A DNA stretch of 64,000 bases from Legionella feeleii (GTDB lineage: Bacteria > Pseudomonadota > Gammaproteobacteria > Legionellales > Legionellaceae). This document shows positions 50,424 through 59,040 of the stretch, in pieces; positions within the stretch are counted from its first letter, which is position 1, and each line of letters opens with the position of its first letter. Location: contig NZ_LNYB01000028.1 of NCBI RefSeq assembly GCF_001467625.1, positions 20,671 through 84,670 on the forward strand, written 5' to 3'. The position numbers and the translations under genes are program-made. The notes under the pieces are model-generated. The model was not told the origin of the DNA and made no database searches. It saw nothing but the letters and a program-made list of their open reading frames with translations.

Positions 50424-51686
50424 ATGGTTGATTTAATCCAGTTAGCCTCTATACAACCAACTGCCAAAGAGCTTGATTTGGCATGTGAAAATGATGCAAT
50501 AGAGGGTGATAAAAGCTTGCAAGATAATACGGCATTTATCGCTATTTTAGAGCATTTATTGCTTGACGAAGTTAGTGCATCTGGCGTTATAAATCAAGAA
50601 AAAAATATTAACCAGCAAGAAAAGCCTGGTACTGAATCTCCTGAGCAGATGGAATTGATTAATACAACGGAATTTGGTGACAATGGTTACATCAATCAAA
50701 CCATTGATGAAGAAAAATCTATTGAAACATCCAATAAAATAAACGAACAGAAAGACGAAATCGATTTAATAACCGTTGATAACCCACAATTAGCTTGGTT
50801 TAATGCCTCTTCTTTCGAAGCACCTGGGGTGAATTTGGAACTTTCCCTGGAGGAAGTAGCGGTCTCTGTTAATCAGCTTATACCAAGCAACCAACAAGCC
50901 TTGAAGGGACAGGAAATAGGAAAGCTTCCCTTAATAACACCTGAAAGAGGAAACGAGGTAACAGGGGAATCCACGGCAGTTAAATTGGATAAGCCAATCA
51001 CACAAGAGTTGTCACTTGTAAAGCCAACGAGTGATTATTCAAGTAATACGACTCATTTACAGACTCTTTTTGAGCAAATTAGGAATTCAGAAAGTACTAT
51101 TCCATCAGTAGTCTCCGAGAAAAATTTATTAGAGTCGGCCTCCGAAGACAATGAAATGTTCGTGATAGAACAACGAAGTGACAAAAATCTGGCAGCTATA
51201 ATGCCTGCCTTGACTAATCATCCAAATATGCAGACCCCGACTACTGTAACAGTTCCAGCCAAGGTGATTGAATTGTCACAGAGTGTCGTGAATCCCGAGT
51301 GGGGAAACGAATTTAATCAGCAGATAATCTGGCTAGGCCAACAAAAAATTAAAAGTGCGACTATAAAATTAAATCCGCAGGAGCTAGGTCCATTGGAAGT
51401 CAGTATTAAAGTGGTTAAAGAAGCTGCTACTGTCAATATTACGACTCACTCAGCACCTGTCAGGGATTTGATTGAACAAGCCCTCCCGCGATTGCGGGAT
51501 ATGATGGCTGAACAAGGTATCAATTTGTCGCAGGTCAATATTGAGTCAAATAATAATCATAGACAACAATCCCCGCAGTACGATGAAAAAATACGGGTTG
51601 ATCAGGAAGTCAATGATGAACAAGTACTTGCCACTACGTCATTAACAGCTAGAGTCAGTAAAAGGCTTATTGACTATTTTGCTTAA
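50424..51686 (+). CDS. fliK: flagellar hook-length control protein FliK
   Basis: Molecular ruler and export switch of the flagellar type III system. The N-terminal ~300 residues are low-complexity and polar, as expected for the secreted ruler part. The C-terminal domain (~300-385) has QEWGNEF-like entry and the diagnostic KLNPQELGPLEVSIKV, then LRDMMAEQGINLSQVNI. Length 420 aa. The ATG at 50424 follows GGGAG; a TTG at 50418 is less likely. No other hook gene is adjacent. Confidence 0.88.
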   Translation: MVDLIQLASIQPTAKELDLACENDAIEGDKSLQDNTAFIAILEHLLLDEVSASGVINQEKNINQQEKPGTESPEQMELINTTEFGDNGYINQTIDEEKSIETSNKINEQKDEIDLITVDNPQLAWFNASSFEAPGVNLELSLEEVAVSVNQLIPSNQQALKGQEIGKLPLITPERGNEVTGESTAVKLDKPITQELSLVKPTSDYSSNTTHLQTLFEQIRNSESTIPSVVSEKNLLESASEDNEMFVIEQRSDKNLAAIMPALTNHPNMQTPTTVTVPAKVIELSQSVVNPEWGNEFNQQIIWLGQQKIKSATIKLNPQELGPLEVSIKVVKEAATVNITTHSAPVRDLIEQALPRLRDMMAEQGINLSQVNIESNNNHRQQSPQYDEKIRVDQEVNDEQVLATTSLTARVSKRLIDYFA

Positions 51687-51729
51687 AAAATCATTCTTTA
51701 AATAATCAAATTTTAACGGAGGTTTAAGC

Positions 51730-52761
51730 ATGTCGGCTTCCAGTGGATCTAAAAATTATTTTCTTGATTGGTTCCTACAGAATGGTAATTTTCTTGATAA
51801 GAAGCTGACTACAAAAGAATGGGATCAGAAGGCAAGCGAACCTGCTGTAAAAAAAGCGGTTGAAAACAATAAAAAAGCACGTGCAATATACAGTTATCTG
51901 GGTAGCAAAATCATCTTGCAACATGCAAGGCTGGTAGATTACATTTTAACGGAAGCCTTTAAAAAATTAAAGGCTTCCGACTTTGAAAATCCCTCTGGTT
52001 TTGCACAACCTGAAAAAGCAAGCCCAGAGGTTGCTAATTTTTTTAAGGTAAGGAATAAATTAGAAGATTTCATTCGTCAAAATGTCTCTCAGCATTCTAG
52101 TCAAGCCACCCAGCTTCAGGCTTTTCAACGATGGCTTACAACAGCAGAGATGTTGCGTCAACAAGGCTGTTATGAAGGCGTTAATGTGGTTGTTGGTGTG
52201 TTGATACAAATGGATATTAAATTAAAACTGGTGGCTCATTTACCGGAAATTTACCGAAATCAATTTTTAGAACTAGAAACACTCATTGCACCTTTAAAAG
52301 CCTTCCAAGTTCTACGTAAGGAGCTTGCGAATGGGCGAAAACCCTATCACGATCTACCCTGTATCTTAATGTTGATTAGAGATCTCACCGGGTTTAGTGA
52401 AGTGCTGGGAGAGAATCAGAGTGAAATTGAACCCAAGCATTCCTCTTTTCAACAACTTGCTGCCAAGGAAAAAATGATACAAGGTATTTTAAATACTCAG
52501 ACAAGGCCATTACCCTGGTTTCCTAATGCCTTACGAGAGGTTTATGAAAAAGTTGTAGGAAAAAAAGATAGCGTTGTTTGTAACCCAGCCGCCATAGCAG
52601 AGGATGGAGAGCGTCCTGCTTTAAAGAGGGAGAGAGATGTTGTTAATTTATTAACATCCAATACTAAAGGCAACCCCTGGTTTTGGCAGTCCGTAGTTCC
52701 AGAGGAAAAGCCGGCCTTGGGGGAAGGGATGGTTCTTACCTGTTCCCCCGTAGTTTTTTGA
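51730..52761 (+). CDS. RasGEF (CDC25)-domain protein, effector candidate
   Basis: 343-aa soluble protein. Residues ~95-235 fit a RasGEF catalytic domain: a W-T-A-E-M-L helix region (FQRWLTTAEMLRQQG), then YRNQFLELETLIAPLKAFQVL, and LPCILMLIRDLTGFSEVLGEN, corresponding to the eukaryotic pattern PCIPFLG..L.DLTFI.EGN. Such domains are eukaryotic and occur in Legionella Dot/Icm effectors such as LegG2. Residues 1-90 precede the domain; the tail after ~270 is unassigned with an EEKPALGEG stretch that could serve as a secretion signal. A strong GGAGG precedes the ATG, 43 bases after fliK. Secretion is inferred. Confidence 0.72.
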   Translation: MSASSGSKNYFLDWFLQNGNFLDKKLTTKEWDQKASEPAVKKAVENNKKARAIYSYLGSKIILQHARLVDYILTEAFKKLKASDFENPSGFAQPEKASPEVANFFKVRNKLEDFIRQNVSQHSSQATQLQAFQRWLTTAEMLRQQGCYEGVNVVVGVLIQMDIKLKLVAHLPEIYRNQFLELETLIAPLKAFQVLRKELANGRKPYHDLPCILMLIRDLTGFSEVLGENQSEIEPKHSSFQQLAAKEKMIQGILNTQTRPLPWFPNALREVYEKVVGKKDSVVCNPAAIAEDGERPALKRERDVVNLLTSNTKGNPWFWQSVVPEEKPALGEGMVLTCSPVVF

Positions 52762-52785
52762 GCCGCAATACTATTTATCAGGAAA

Positions 52786-53127
52786 TTAATAACAACTTCT
52801 TACACAACGAACAACAGCCCCATAGCGATTAACATAACAGTTTTTTTGGCAACGTACACCATAATAAGGTCCCGAGCCACGCCAGTAAACAGGCCCTGGA
52901 CGATAGTAATAACCAGGACGGTAATAGCTGCGACCATAGTAGTAATATCGCGGGTAGTTGCGATAAACTTGGAAATAGGCTAGTTCCATGTTCTTAGTTG
53001 CGCTTGGTTTTTGATTTTGGATTGGAGCTGCATGAGAATTTGACGTATAAGCTGCAGTTAAAAACAATAAAAAAGAGACTGCGAGTGTAGGCAGCAAGCC
53101 AATGTTTTTAACAGAATGGCTGTTCAT
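52786..53127 (-). CDS. Tyr-rich secreted hypothetical protein
   Basis: 113-aa protein with an N-terminal signal (residues ~10-33, ending SNSHA). The mature part is dominated by Tyr, Arg, Pro and Gly (YYYYGRSYYRPGYYYRPG) and ends in a short four-cysteine region (CQKNC...CVRSC). Low-complexity exported proteins of this kind occur across Legionella; no function can be assigned. Monocistronic and convergent with the RasGEF gene. Confidence 0.7.
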   Translation of the reverse strand: MNSHSVKNIGLLPTLAVSFLLFLTAAYTSNSHAAPIQNQKPSATKNMELAYFQVYRNYPRYYYYGRSYYRPGYYYRPGPVYWRGSGPYYGVRCQKNCYVNRYGAVVRCVRSCY

Positions 53128-53253
53128 GTTTACTGTCCTTAGTTCGTTAGGGCTATTTTAAATTATAGACAGTTCGGCAAATTTTAACCAATTGCTGTTT
53201 TAAACTCACAGTAGAGTTAATTCATCGTTTTCATGTATTAATAGGTGGTCAAA

Positions 53254-53691
53254 TTGATTGATAGAAACTATACCCTTCGTTTAGCAATTTTAGGTCTTAT
53301 CGCTGGTATGCCAATGGCGGTTGCAGCCACGGTTTTTTCACCTGTCTGCCCAAAAGAAATCGATATAATGGAAACCCTGATGAATGCTTATCCAGGTTGG
53401 AGTCAGGTTGTTAGTAAAGGGAGTTATTACCTTAACAGCATTGCTTTTTATGCAGGTGACCCTAAGGATTTAGCGAATCTGAAACCCGATTTTGCCAACA
53501 AGGGAATGGCTAAATGGTCTTTCTCCCCCAATGATAATATTTATATTGTGTGCGGCTATAATCAGACGGCTATACAACTTACCCAAGCCTTACCTGCAAA
53601 CATTACTCGTTGTGAAGTAACCTTTGATCAAACGATTATGAGTGAGAAAGGCTTTATCCCTAAAAAAGTAACTTGCTACCATGAAAAGTAG
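53254..53691 (+). CDS. STY0301-family secreted protein
   Basis: About 145 aa with an N-terminal export signal ending AVAA. The pattern CPKEIDIMETL, SIAFYAGDPKDLANLKPD, KWSFSPNDNIYIVCGY and a paired C-terminal CEV...CYH region fits the STY0301 family (function unknown; identification from memory). The start is uncertain: a TTG at 53254 sits five bases after AGGTGG, while GTG at 53245 is also in frame. Confidence 0.65.
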   Translation: MIDRNYTLRLAILGLIAGMPMAVAATVFSPVCPKEIDIMETLMNAYPGWSQVVSKGSYYLNSIAFYAGDPKDLANLKPDFANKGMAKWSFSPNDNIYIVCGYNQTAIQLTQALPANITRCEVTFDQTIMSEKGFIPKKVTCYHEK

Positions 53692-53705
53692 CGTTTCGCT
53701 ATTCA

Positions 53706-54474
53706 CTAAGCGAGATAAGTAATATTCACCAGAAATCCATTGGTATATAGATGATCCAGGGTCAAGCCGGTACTCATCGTTTGTCCAGGAGCTTGGCCAA
53801 GTTGGCTTTTTCCCCAATCCGCAAATTCGTAGCCAATGCCAATTTGAGGTTAATACTTTTTGTACGCCAGCCCCAAGATTATAAGTGAATGTTGTTTTGG
53901 TATGAGATACAAAATCGGGCGTTGGTAGTGCCTCAAAAATTGTTGGCATGTTAGTAAAACGGTAAGCTTCGTTAAATCCAACACCTATACTGCCGCTAAT
54001 CCAGGGGATAACAGCATAATCTCTATCGAGCAAAATCTTGCCTTTCAGGGCGATATGAGAATGTTTTAAGCGGTAGTTGTAAATATAATTATTAAATTGG
54101 GGGTCGGCATCATCCCATATATACCCTGATAATTTTGCATTACCTGTAGTGACTACAGCAAGGCCCATTTGGCTTTGGAGTTGATTCTCATGCAGTGGTT
54201 TTTGTATTCCTACAAAAAGTTCACCTTCTGCTAAAGCATCTCTTGTCTCATTTTTTACATAGGATTTTTCAATCTGGGGCGCGAGAAAAAAAGTTTGTGT
54301 TCTTCCGCCATTTTCCCATACAGGGCCGCTACTTACACTTGCAACAAAAGATGAATAAATAGTGGAGGATAGATTGTTAAAGAGAGGTATATTATTAGTT
54401 GCGTGAACTTCTTGCATTCCCAGTCTTGTACAGAGTATTAACACTACACTCAATTTACTGTTGTTTAACTTCAT
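53706..54474 (-). pseudogene. frameshifted outer-membrane beta-barrel protein
   Basis: The ATG at 54474 follows ACAGGAG and starts a signal peptide (to QEVHA), then a beta-barrel-like sequence with SSGPVWENGGRTQTFFLAP, as in a Legionella paralogous family. After GAGVQKVLTSNW (plus-strand ~53845) the frame changes character and runs 116 bases into the convergent gene. Reading the next frame from there gives IGIGYEFADWGKSQLG, then TNGFLVNITYLA and a stop at 53706, a normal barrel C-terminus that just clears the neighbour. A short indel (about 53840-53852) therefore broke the gene, unless it is a sequencing error. Confidence 0.75.
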
Positions 54475-54657
54475 AAATACTCCTGTAATCATCTATCCGA
54501 TTGACTATTCATTCTACAAAGCATTATCGAATTACACAAGAAGGAATCACTATTAAATCAAGGAGTTGTAAAATAATTGGCTTGTCCTTTTCATAAAAAT
54601 CAACCTAAGTGAGGGCTCAAATTTGCCTCAAAAAATGCGATAGAAACGTTTAATCAT

Positions 54658-55452
54658 TTAGCCTAATAACAGCATGAAAAAAGTTCTTAAACTTAAGAGA
54701 ATAATGAGGGTACCAACAGTAATCATCAGGATCTTCGCTGGTATAATACGAATCATATAAGCGGAAATAGGAGCTGCAAGTGCACCACCTAAAATTAGAC
54801 CAATAATAACTGGCCAGTGTTTGAGTCCAATAGTAGAAAAAAAAGTGGCGGAGATACTGGTTGTTACCAGGAATTCAGCTAAATTAACCGAACCGATTGT
54901 ATAACGGGGGGGTTCACCCTGAGCGAGTAAGGCTGAGTTGACAATCGAGCCCCAACCACCGCCACCTGCTGCGTCCAGGAAGCCGCCGGCAAAGCCTAGT
55001 GGGATAAGACGGTGAATTTTTTGCGCTGGTTTTTCACGCCGCAGTAATTTATAGAGGATATAGTTCCTGAGTCTTTCTGATAAACTGCTTTGCTGAAAGG
55101 CTTTGTAGATGATGTAAATACCCATAACAAACAGATAAATCATCAGAAAAGGTTTAATAAGTTGTTCCGGAGCTCTGGTTAGCAGATGGGCGCCAGCAAT
55201 ACCTCCCAGGATGCCTGGGATAACAAGCCTGCGAAACAGGTTATGATCGATGTTTTTAAACATCATGTGTGAGAGCCCCGAAACAGCGGTAGTAACTATT
55301 TCTGCAGTGTGGACGCCGGCACTTGCCATTGAAGGCGCTACACCAAAGGCCATGAGCGCGGTCATGCTGATGAGTCCGTAACCCATACCAAGTCCGCCAT
55401 CAATCAATTGGGCTCCAAAGCCAATTAATCCAAAGAGCAAGTATTCATTCAT
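54658..55452 (-). CDS. TauE/SafE-family sulfite/sulfonate exporter
   Basis: 264-aa inner-membrane protein with about eight hydrophobic segments in two similar halves. The N-terminal GFGAQLIDGGLGMGYGL and the second-half GFAGGFLDAAGGGGWG are the repeated TauE signature. Substrates in the family include sulfite, sulfonates and sulfoacetate; none can be chosen here. Monocistronic. Confidence 0.87.
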   Translation of the reverse strand: MNEYLLFGLIGFGAQLIDGGLGMGYGLISMTALMAFGVAPSMASAGVHTAEIVTTAVSGLSHMMFKNIDHNLFRRLVIPGILGGIAGAHLLTRAPEQLIKPFLMIYLFVMGIYIIYKAFQQSSLSERLRNYILYKLLRREKPAQKIHRLIPLGFAGGFLDAAGGGGWGSIVNSALLAQGEPPRYTIGSVNLAEFLVTTSISATFFSTIGLKHWPVIIGLILGGALAAPISAYMIRIIPAKILMITVGTLIILLSLRTFFMLLLG

Positions 55453-55611
55453 TGATATTAATATTATTTTTTTATATTAGAATAATACGCTTTAATAATA
55501 TTTTTTAAATGAGGAAATTAAATATTTTAAAAAAATGATACTAACCAATTCCCATTTTTTTATAGGCTTTACTTAAACGAAATAAAAAAGTGAGTACCAT
55601 CTTCCAAATAA

Positions 55612-56118
55612 TCAGTGATGGCTTTTGGCCAATAAACGATTAATGTAGGCGATCGCTAAAGCGGAAAGCACTAAAGTCAAGTGAATGACAACTTGCCACA
55701 TGACTGTATTACTCGTTTGTTTAGTCGGATCGATGAATGTACGCAACAAATGGATTGAGGAAATCCCAATCAGTGCGAGTGCCAGTTTAATTTTCATGGC
55801 ACCAGCATCTAACTCGTCAAGCCATTCAGGTTGATCCGGATGATTATGTAGATTCAGTTTGGATACGAAGGTTTCATAGCCGCCCATAACAACCATAATG
55901 AGTAGATTAGCTATCATAACCACATCAATTAAATCCAGGACACCCAACATGATTTGAATATCATTAAAGCCATTGATGTGGATAACCAGATGAAATAATT
56001 CTTTGATAAAACGATAAACATAGGCGATTAAAATAAGCATGAGGCCAAAATACAAAGGGGTTTGCAGCCAGCGTCCCACAAAAATTAGACGACTAATATT
56101 TTCTTTTAATTTATTCAT
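55612..56118 (-). CDS. yqhA: YqhA-family (UPF0114) membrane protein
   Basis: 168 aa with four membrane helices. VGRWLQTPLYFGL, GGYETFVSKL, ALIGISSIHLLRTFID and VVIHLTLVLSALAIAYI match E. coli YqhA along the full length. Function unknown. It is flanked by unrelated single genes. A 10-base direct repeat lies in the gap to the next gene. Confidence 0.88.
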   Translation of the reverse strand: MNKLKENISRLIFVGRWLQTPLYFGLMLILIAYVYRFIKELFHLVIHINGFNDIQIMLGVLDLIDVVMIANLLIMVVMGGYETFVSKLNLHNHPDQPEWLDELDAGAMKIKLALALIGISSIHLLRTFIDPTKQTSNTVMWQVVIHLTLVLSALAIAYINRLLAKSHH

Positions 56119-56197
56119 GCTAAATCGTTCGCTGTTGAGAAATTCAATTATCTGATCAATTCAGGGGTTGCAGTGTACTGTAATTTTTGAAAATAGA

Positions 56198-56277
56198 ATA
56201 GGCAGTCAGATTTCTTTAATAGCACATTTTTTTTCTCCTTGATGGCGAATCAGGGCCTTTTGAAAGATAGGCAGTCA
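56198..56277. repeat. pair of 11-bp direct repeats
   Basis: ATAGGCAGTCA occurs at 56198-56208 and 56267-56277 in the 221-base gap between yqhA and the next gene. It could be a tandem regulator site for the 95-aa secreted protein or a duplication scar. Confidence 0.4.
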
Positions 56278-56339
56278 AACGAAGCGATAATTTCCAGCTA
56301 TAGTTTATTTAGAGGTGGCATTCTTTCAGGGAGAAATTA

Positions 56340-56627
56340 ATGGCCAGGAGGATATTGACAATTTTTGGGTTATTGACAGTCTTTGCATTGATAAATTCCG
56401 CGAGTGTATGGGCTTCCTCACCACCAATACAACCACCAGGTGCCAGTTCACCACAATCTTATAATCCAGGTACGGGGAGCGATTTGTATACTATTGGTAA
56501 TCATGGCGGGAGTTTTGACACTACGCCGGTAGATCACACTGGTACTGAGAATGATATTCACTACGAGTACAATCATGTGCAATCAAAAGAGTATCAAGGT
56601 AAACAACCTATCCACAAAGGATTTTGA
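56340..56627 (+). CDS. small secreted hypothetical protein, 95 aa
   Basis: Not recognised. Residues 1-26 form a clean signal peptide (ALINSASVWA), leaving a ~69-residue polar mature part with Pro/Ser-rich start (SSPPIQPPGASSP), then Gly/Asp/His-rich and Lys-rich tail. GGGAG precedes the ATG. It is a single gene, 141 bases before the large effector candidate. Confidence 0.65.
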   Translation: MARRILTIFGLLTVFALINSASVWASSPPIQPPGASSPQSYNPGTGSDLYTIGNHGGSFDTTPVDHTGTENDIHYEYNHVQSKEYQGKQPIHKGF

Positions 56628-56701
56628 CGCGTGGATGAAGTGAACTTCTGAACTTCAATCACCTACTTGCAGTCAGCAAAGTAAAAATATAAGAAACCCT
56701 C

Positions 56702-56721
56702 GTTAATTTGTTGCTAATTTC
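56702..56721 (+). promoter_or_regulatory. PmrA-like tandem box
   Basis: GTTAATTTG-TT-GCTAATTTC: two TTAAT/CTAAT half-sites with an 11-base period, resembling the PmrA consensus cTTAATatT-N2-cTTAATatT known before several Legionella effectors. It lies 47 bases before the ATG of the 718-aa gene, with an AT-rich TAAAAAT where a -10 could be. One half-site is imperfect. Confidence 0.4.
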
Positions 56722-56767
56722 TACAAGAAGCGATAAAAATGATTAAGGAATCTTATTAGAGCCAACC

Positions 56768-58924
56768 ATGCCAATCTATTATAATGATAAGCTGTTGACC
56801 AAGTTCAAGAATAAGAAAGGCGGTAAAAACCACCTTGAGGTAGACGGTTTTTATCGTGATCCAGATGGGAATGAGTTTTTCATTAAAAAGCCCAAAGATC
56901 GTAAAGAGTTATTTACTGAGTTATTCGCTGGCCTGTTGCTGAAGGAATTCATAAGGCGCGAATTGATTGATGAAATTTATCGTGATTCTTTTATTTGTGC
57001 AGACTTTATTAAATTTGAAGATGGGAGTTATGGCCTTATTCAGCCAAAAGTTGTATTCAAAGAATTATTTAAAATCATTGGTACTGGCTATCGTGATGGT
57101 TCAGATCGGGATCCTTTGTGGGAAATGTTTTGCGGGCCTCAGTACTATATATTACTGACGCAACTAAGACAGCATTTTGGTCTTGCTGTCATTCTGATGT
57201 TTTCTTTGCTTTTAGGGGATAACAGTGTTCATAGTGGTAATGTCGTTTGTTTGGAAGTGATTGCTGCTCTTGCGATTGATTTTATACAATTTGCACGTAT
57301 TGATTGGGGTGCTGCCTTTCGTTATTTTGGACATAAAAAGAATAATGAGGATCTTTTAAACCCGTTTGAATATCAGGGATGGTTCAATCCAAAAGGCTAT
57401 ACAAAGGGTTATTTTTTAAATTACAAGAAAATCAAAGGGTTATTTCCAGCTATCGCCGAACAGGCAAAGAGCTTTCTGGCTCGAGTAGATGAAGCAAGAT
57501 TTGCCGATATGGTTGCCTGTGCATTGCAACAAATGCCTGTTGATCTAGTGGATCATGAGACCAGAACAGAGCTGACTGCGTATCTTTGTATAGAATCGTT
57601 TAATGCAGTAATTTTGGGCAAAGAAGGTAATTCTCAACAATTTTCTCGTGATTTAGCGGAAATATTACATACCCGATTAACAAAAATGACAGGCTTACGG
57701 GATTTTGCAGTTGCTTCTGCTGAGTCAAGCTTATCGCAAATTATGTTTGTGGAGAGTACACCCAAAGCGATAGCTTTACCGGTAAATCTGGTTACTCCTT
57801 TTGCTGAACAGATGAAAATTTGGTTTAGTATCCTTTCTGCATCTGATGAAAAAAGCATTTTCGATTTTAATACCGTAGAATTAGCCAAATTAGTTAAACA
57901 GTTTAATGGTTTTTCTAACAGTCTATTACGGCAAGCTGAAATCTTAACTGGGGTATTATCAACGGCTAATAGAGAAGGCTCTATACCTTCTCATAGAACT
58001 GGTCATTTTCTCCGTTGTTTATTTACCATGGAAGATGATTTAACACCTCGCTTCATTTCCTACACAGAAAAGCGCAGTCCTGATGTACAGCCCTATTGGC
58101 AGGCTATTGAAATGGTCTTAACGTATAGCTTTAATGTGGTTGTTCTCATAAAGGTACTGCAAAACACTCAAAATTCAGCTGAACTCGGTAAAGCATCTGC
58201 CATTCATTTCCTTTTTGGTGCTTTGAAGGACTCTTTAGAATCTTTTGGTATTGCTTACCAAGGTTTAATGCAGGAATTACAAGATACATTATTGTCTATG
58301 CCTGGAAGACAACTTGCCAAATGTTGTCTGGATGAAGCGAATTTTGCCCGCACCAGTCTGTTAATTGGATTCGTACTTAAAAACCAAACGCTATGGCTGC
58401 GAATGAACCAAGCGTTTGATGAGGGACATGAAGAGTTCAATCAGGACAAAGTCGCGCGTGAAATTGTCAGATTGCGACAAGTTCACGAGGATTATAGTTT
58501 ATTCTTAACCTTGGCAGGAGAGTTGCCACTAATAAATGCATTTGATACGAAGGGGGTGATTGTTAATAAAGTCTCAGGACTCTTTGAAAAATTACCCGAA
58601 TCCTTGCAAATAGAACTGGCACCTACCCTAACCAGAATTCAACTTGAATTTAATGAATGGCAACGACGACTTAGTGTTGAGCTGGAGAGTCTTGATACGT
58701 TGAGTGAAGAATGCGATTCATCTTCGGGAACAAGCAACAAAATAGAGACAGAGGTAATAAGTAGTGTTGAGAGCGTAGTGAATCCCTCTTCCAAACAAGC
58801 AGATGAAACTGTCGCAAACAAGCTGCTTTTTTTCCTTCCGGCTAAGATTACTCATTTCTCAAGAATGGTTAATGAATCGTTCATTAAAAATGAAGGGGTA
58901 TCTACACCAGGCAGTTGTCTATAA
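56768..58924 (+). CDS. kinase-like Dot/Icm effector candidate, 718 aa
   Basis: Large soluble protein without signal peptide or clear membrane helix. The first ~200 residues show a kinase-like order: a lysine in FFIKKP (~41), a helix with Glu (ELFTELFAGLLLKEF), a catalytic-loop-like GDNSVHSGNVV (~155) and AIDFIQFARIDWG (~185), with DWG in place of DFG. This resembles the lipid-kinase-like N-terminus of LepB-type Legionella effectors, from memory. Residues ~330-640 are helical and unassigned; the tail is Ser/Glu-rich with EECDSSSGTSNK. PmrA-like box upstream. Secretion and catalysis are inferred. Confidence 0.6.
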   Translation: MPIYYNDKLLTKFKNKKGGKNHLEVDGFYRDPDGNEFFIKKPKDRKELFTELFAGLLLKEFIRRELIDEIYRDSFICADFIKFEDGSYGLIQPKVVFKELFKIIGTGYRDGSDRDPLWEMFCGPQYYILLTQLRQHFGLAVILMFSLLLGDNSVHSGNVVCLEVIAALAIDFIQFARIDWGAAFRYFGHKKNNEDLLNPFEYQGWFNPKGYTKGYFLNYKKIKGLFPAIAEQAKSFLARVDEARFADMVACALQQMPVDLVDHETRTELTAYLCIESFNAVILGKEGNSQQFSRDLAEILHTRLTKMTGLRDFAVASAESSLSQIMFVESTPKAIALPVNLVTPFAEQMKIWFSILSASDEKSIFDFNTVELAKLVKQFNGFSNSLLRQAEILTGVLSTANREGSIPSHRTGHFLRCLFTMEDDLTPRFISYTEKRSPDVQPYWQAIEMVLTYSFNVVVLIKVLQNTQNSAELGKASAIHFLFGALKDSLESFGIAYQGLMQELQDTLLSMPGRQLAKCCLDEANFARTSLLIGFVLKNQTLWLRMNQAFDEGHEEFNQDKVAREIVRLRQVHEDYSLFLTLAGELPLINAFDTKGVIVNKVSGLFEKLPESLQIELAPTLTRIQLEFNEWQRRLSVELESLDTLSEECDSSSGTSNKIETEVISSVESVVNPSSKQADETVANKLLFFLPAKITHFSRMVNESFIKNEGVSTPGSCL

Positions 58925-59040
58925 AGATTAGAGCAATGGCGTTAATTTATGGCTTTGCTAGCTTCAGGGTGCGCAGAGTTACATCGTGTCGGTGCCTCTG
59001 TATTAAGTTTTCGAGACGTTGAAGGGGACAAGCCATTGGA

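Noticed and set aside
58947..59040. Possible continuation of the patatin gene in another frame (ALNPMACPLQRLEN...)
   Set aside because: The patatin C-terminus at GYRDADKALSRSS is already normal for the family, so a second frameshift is not needed.
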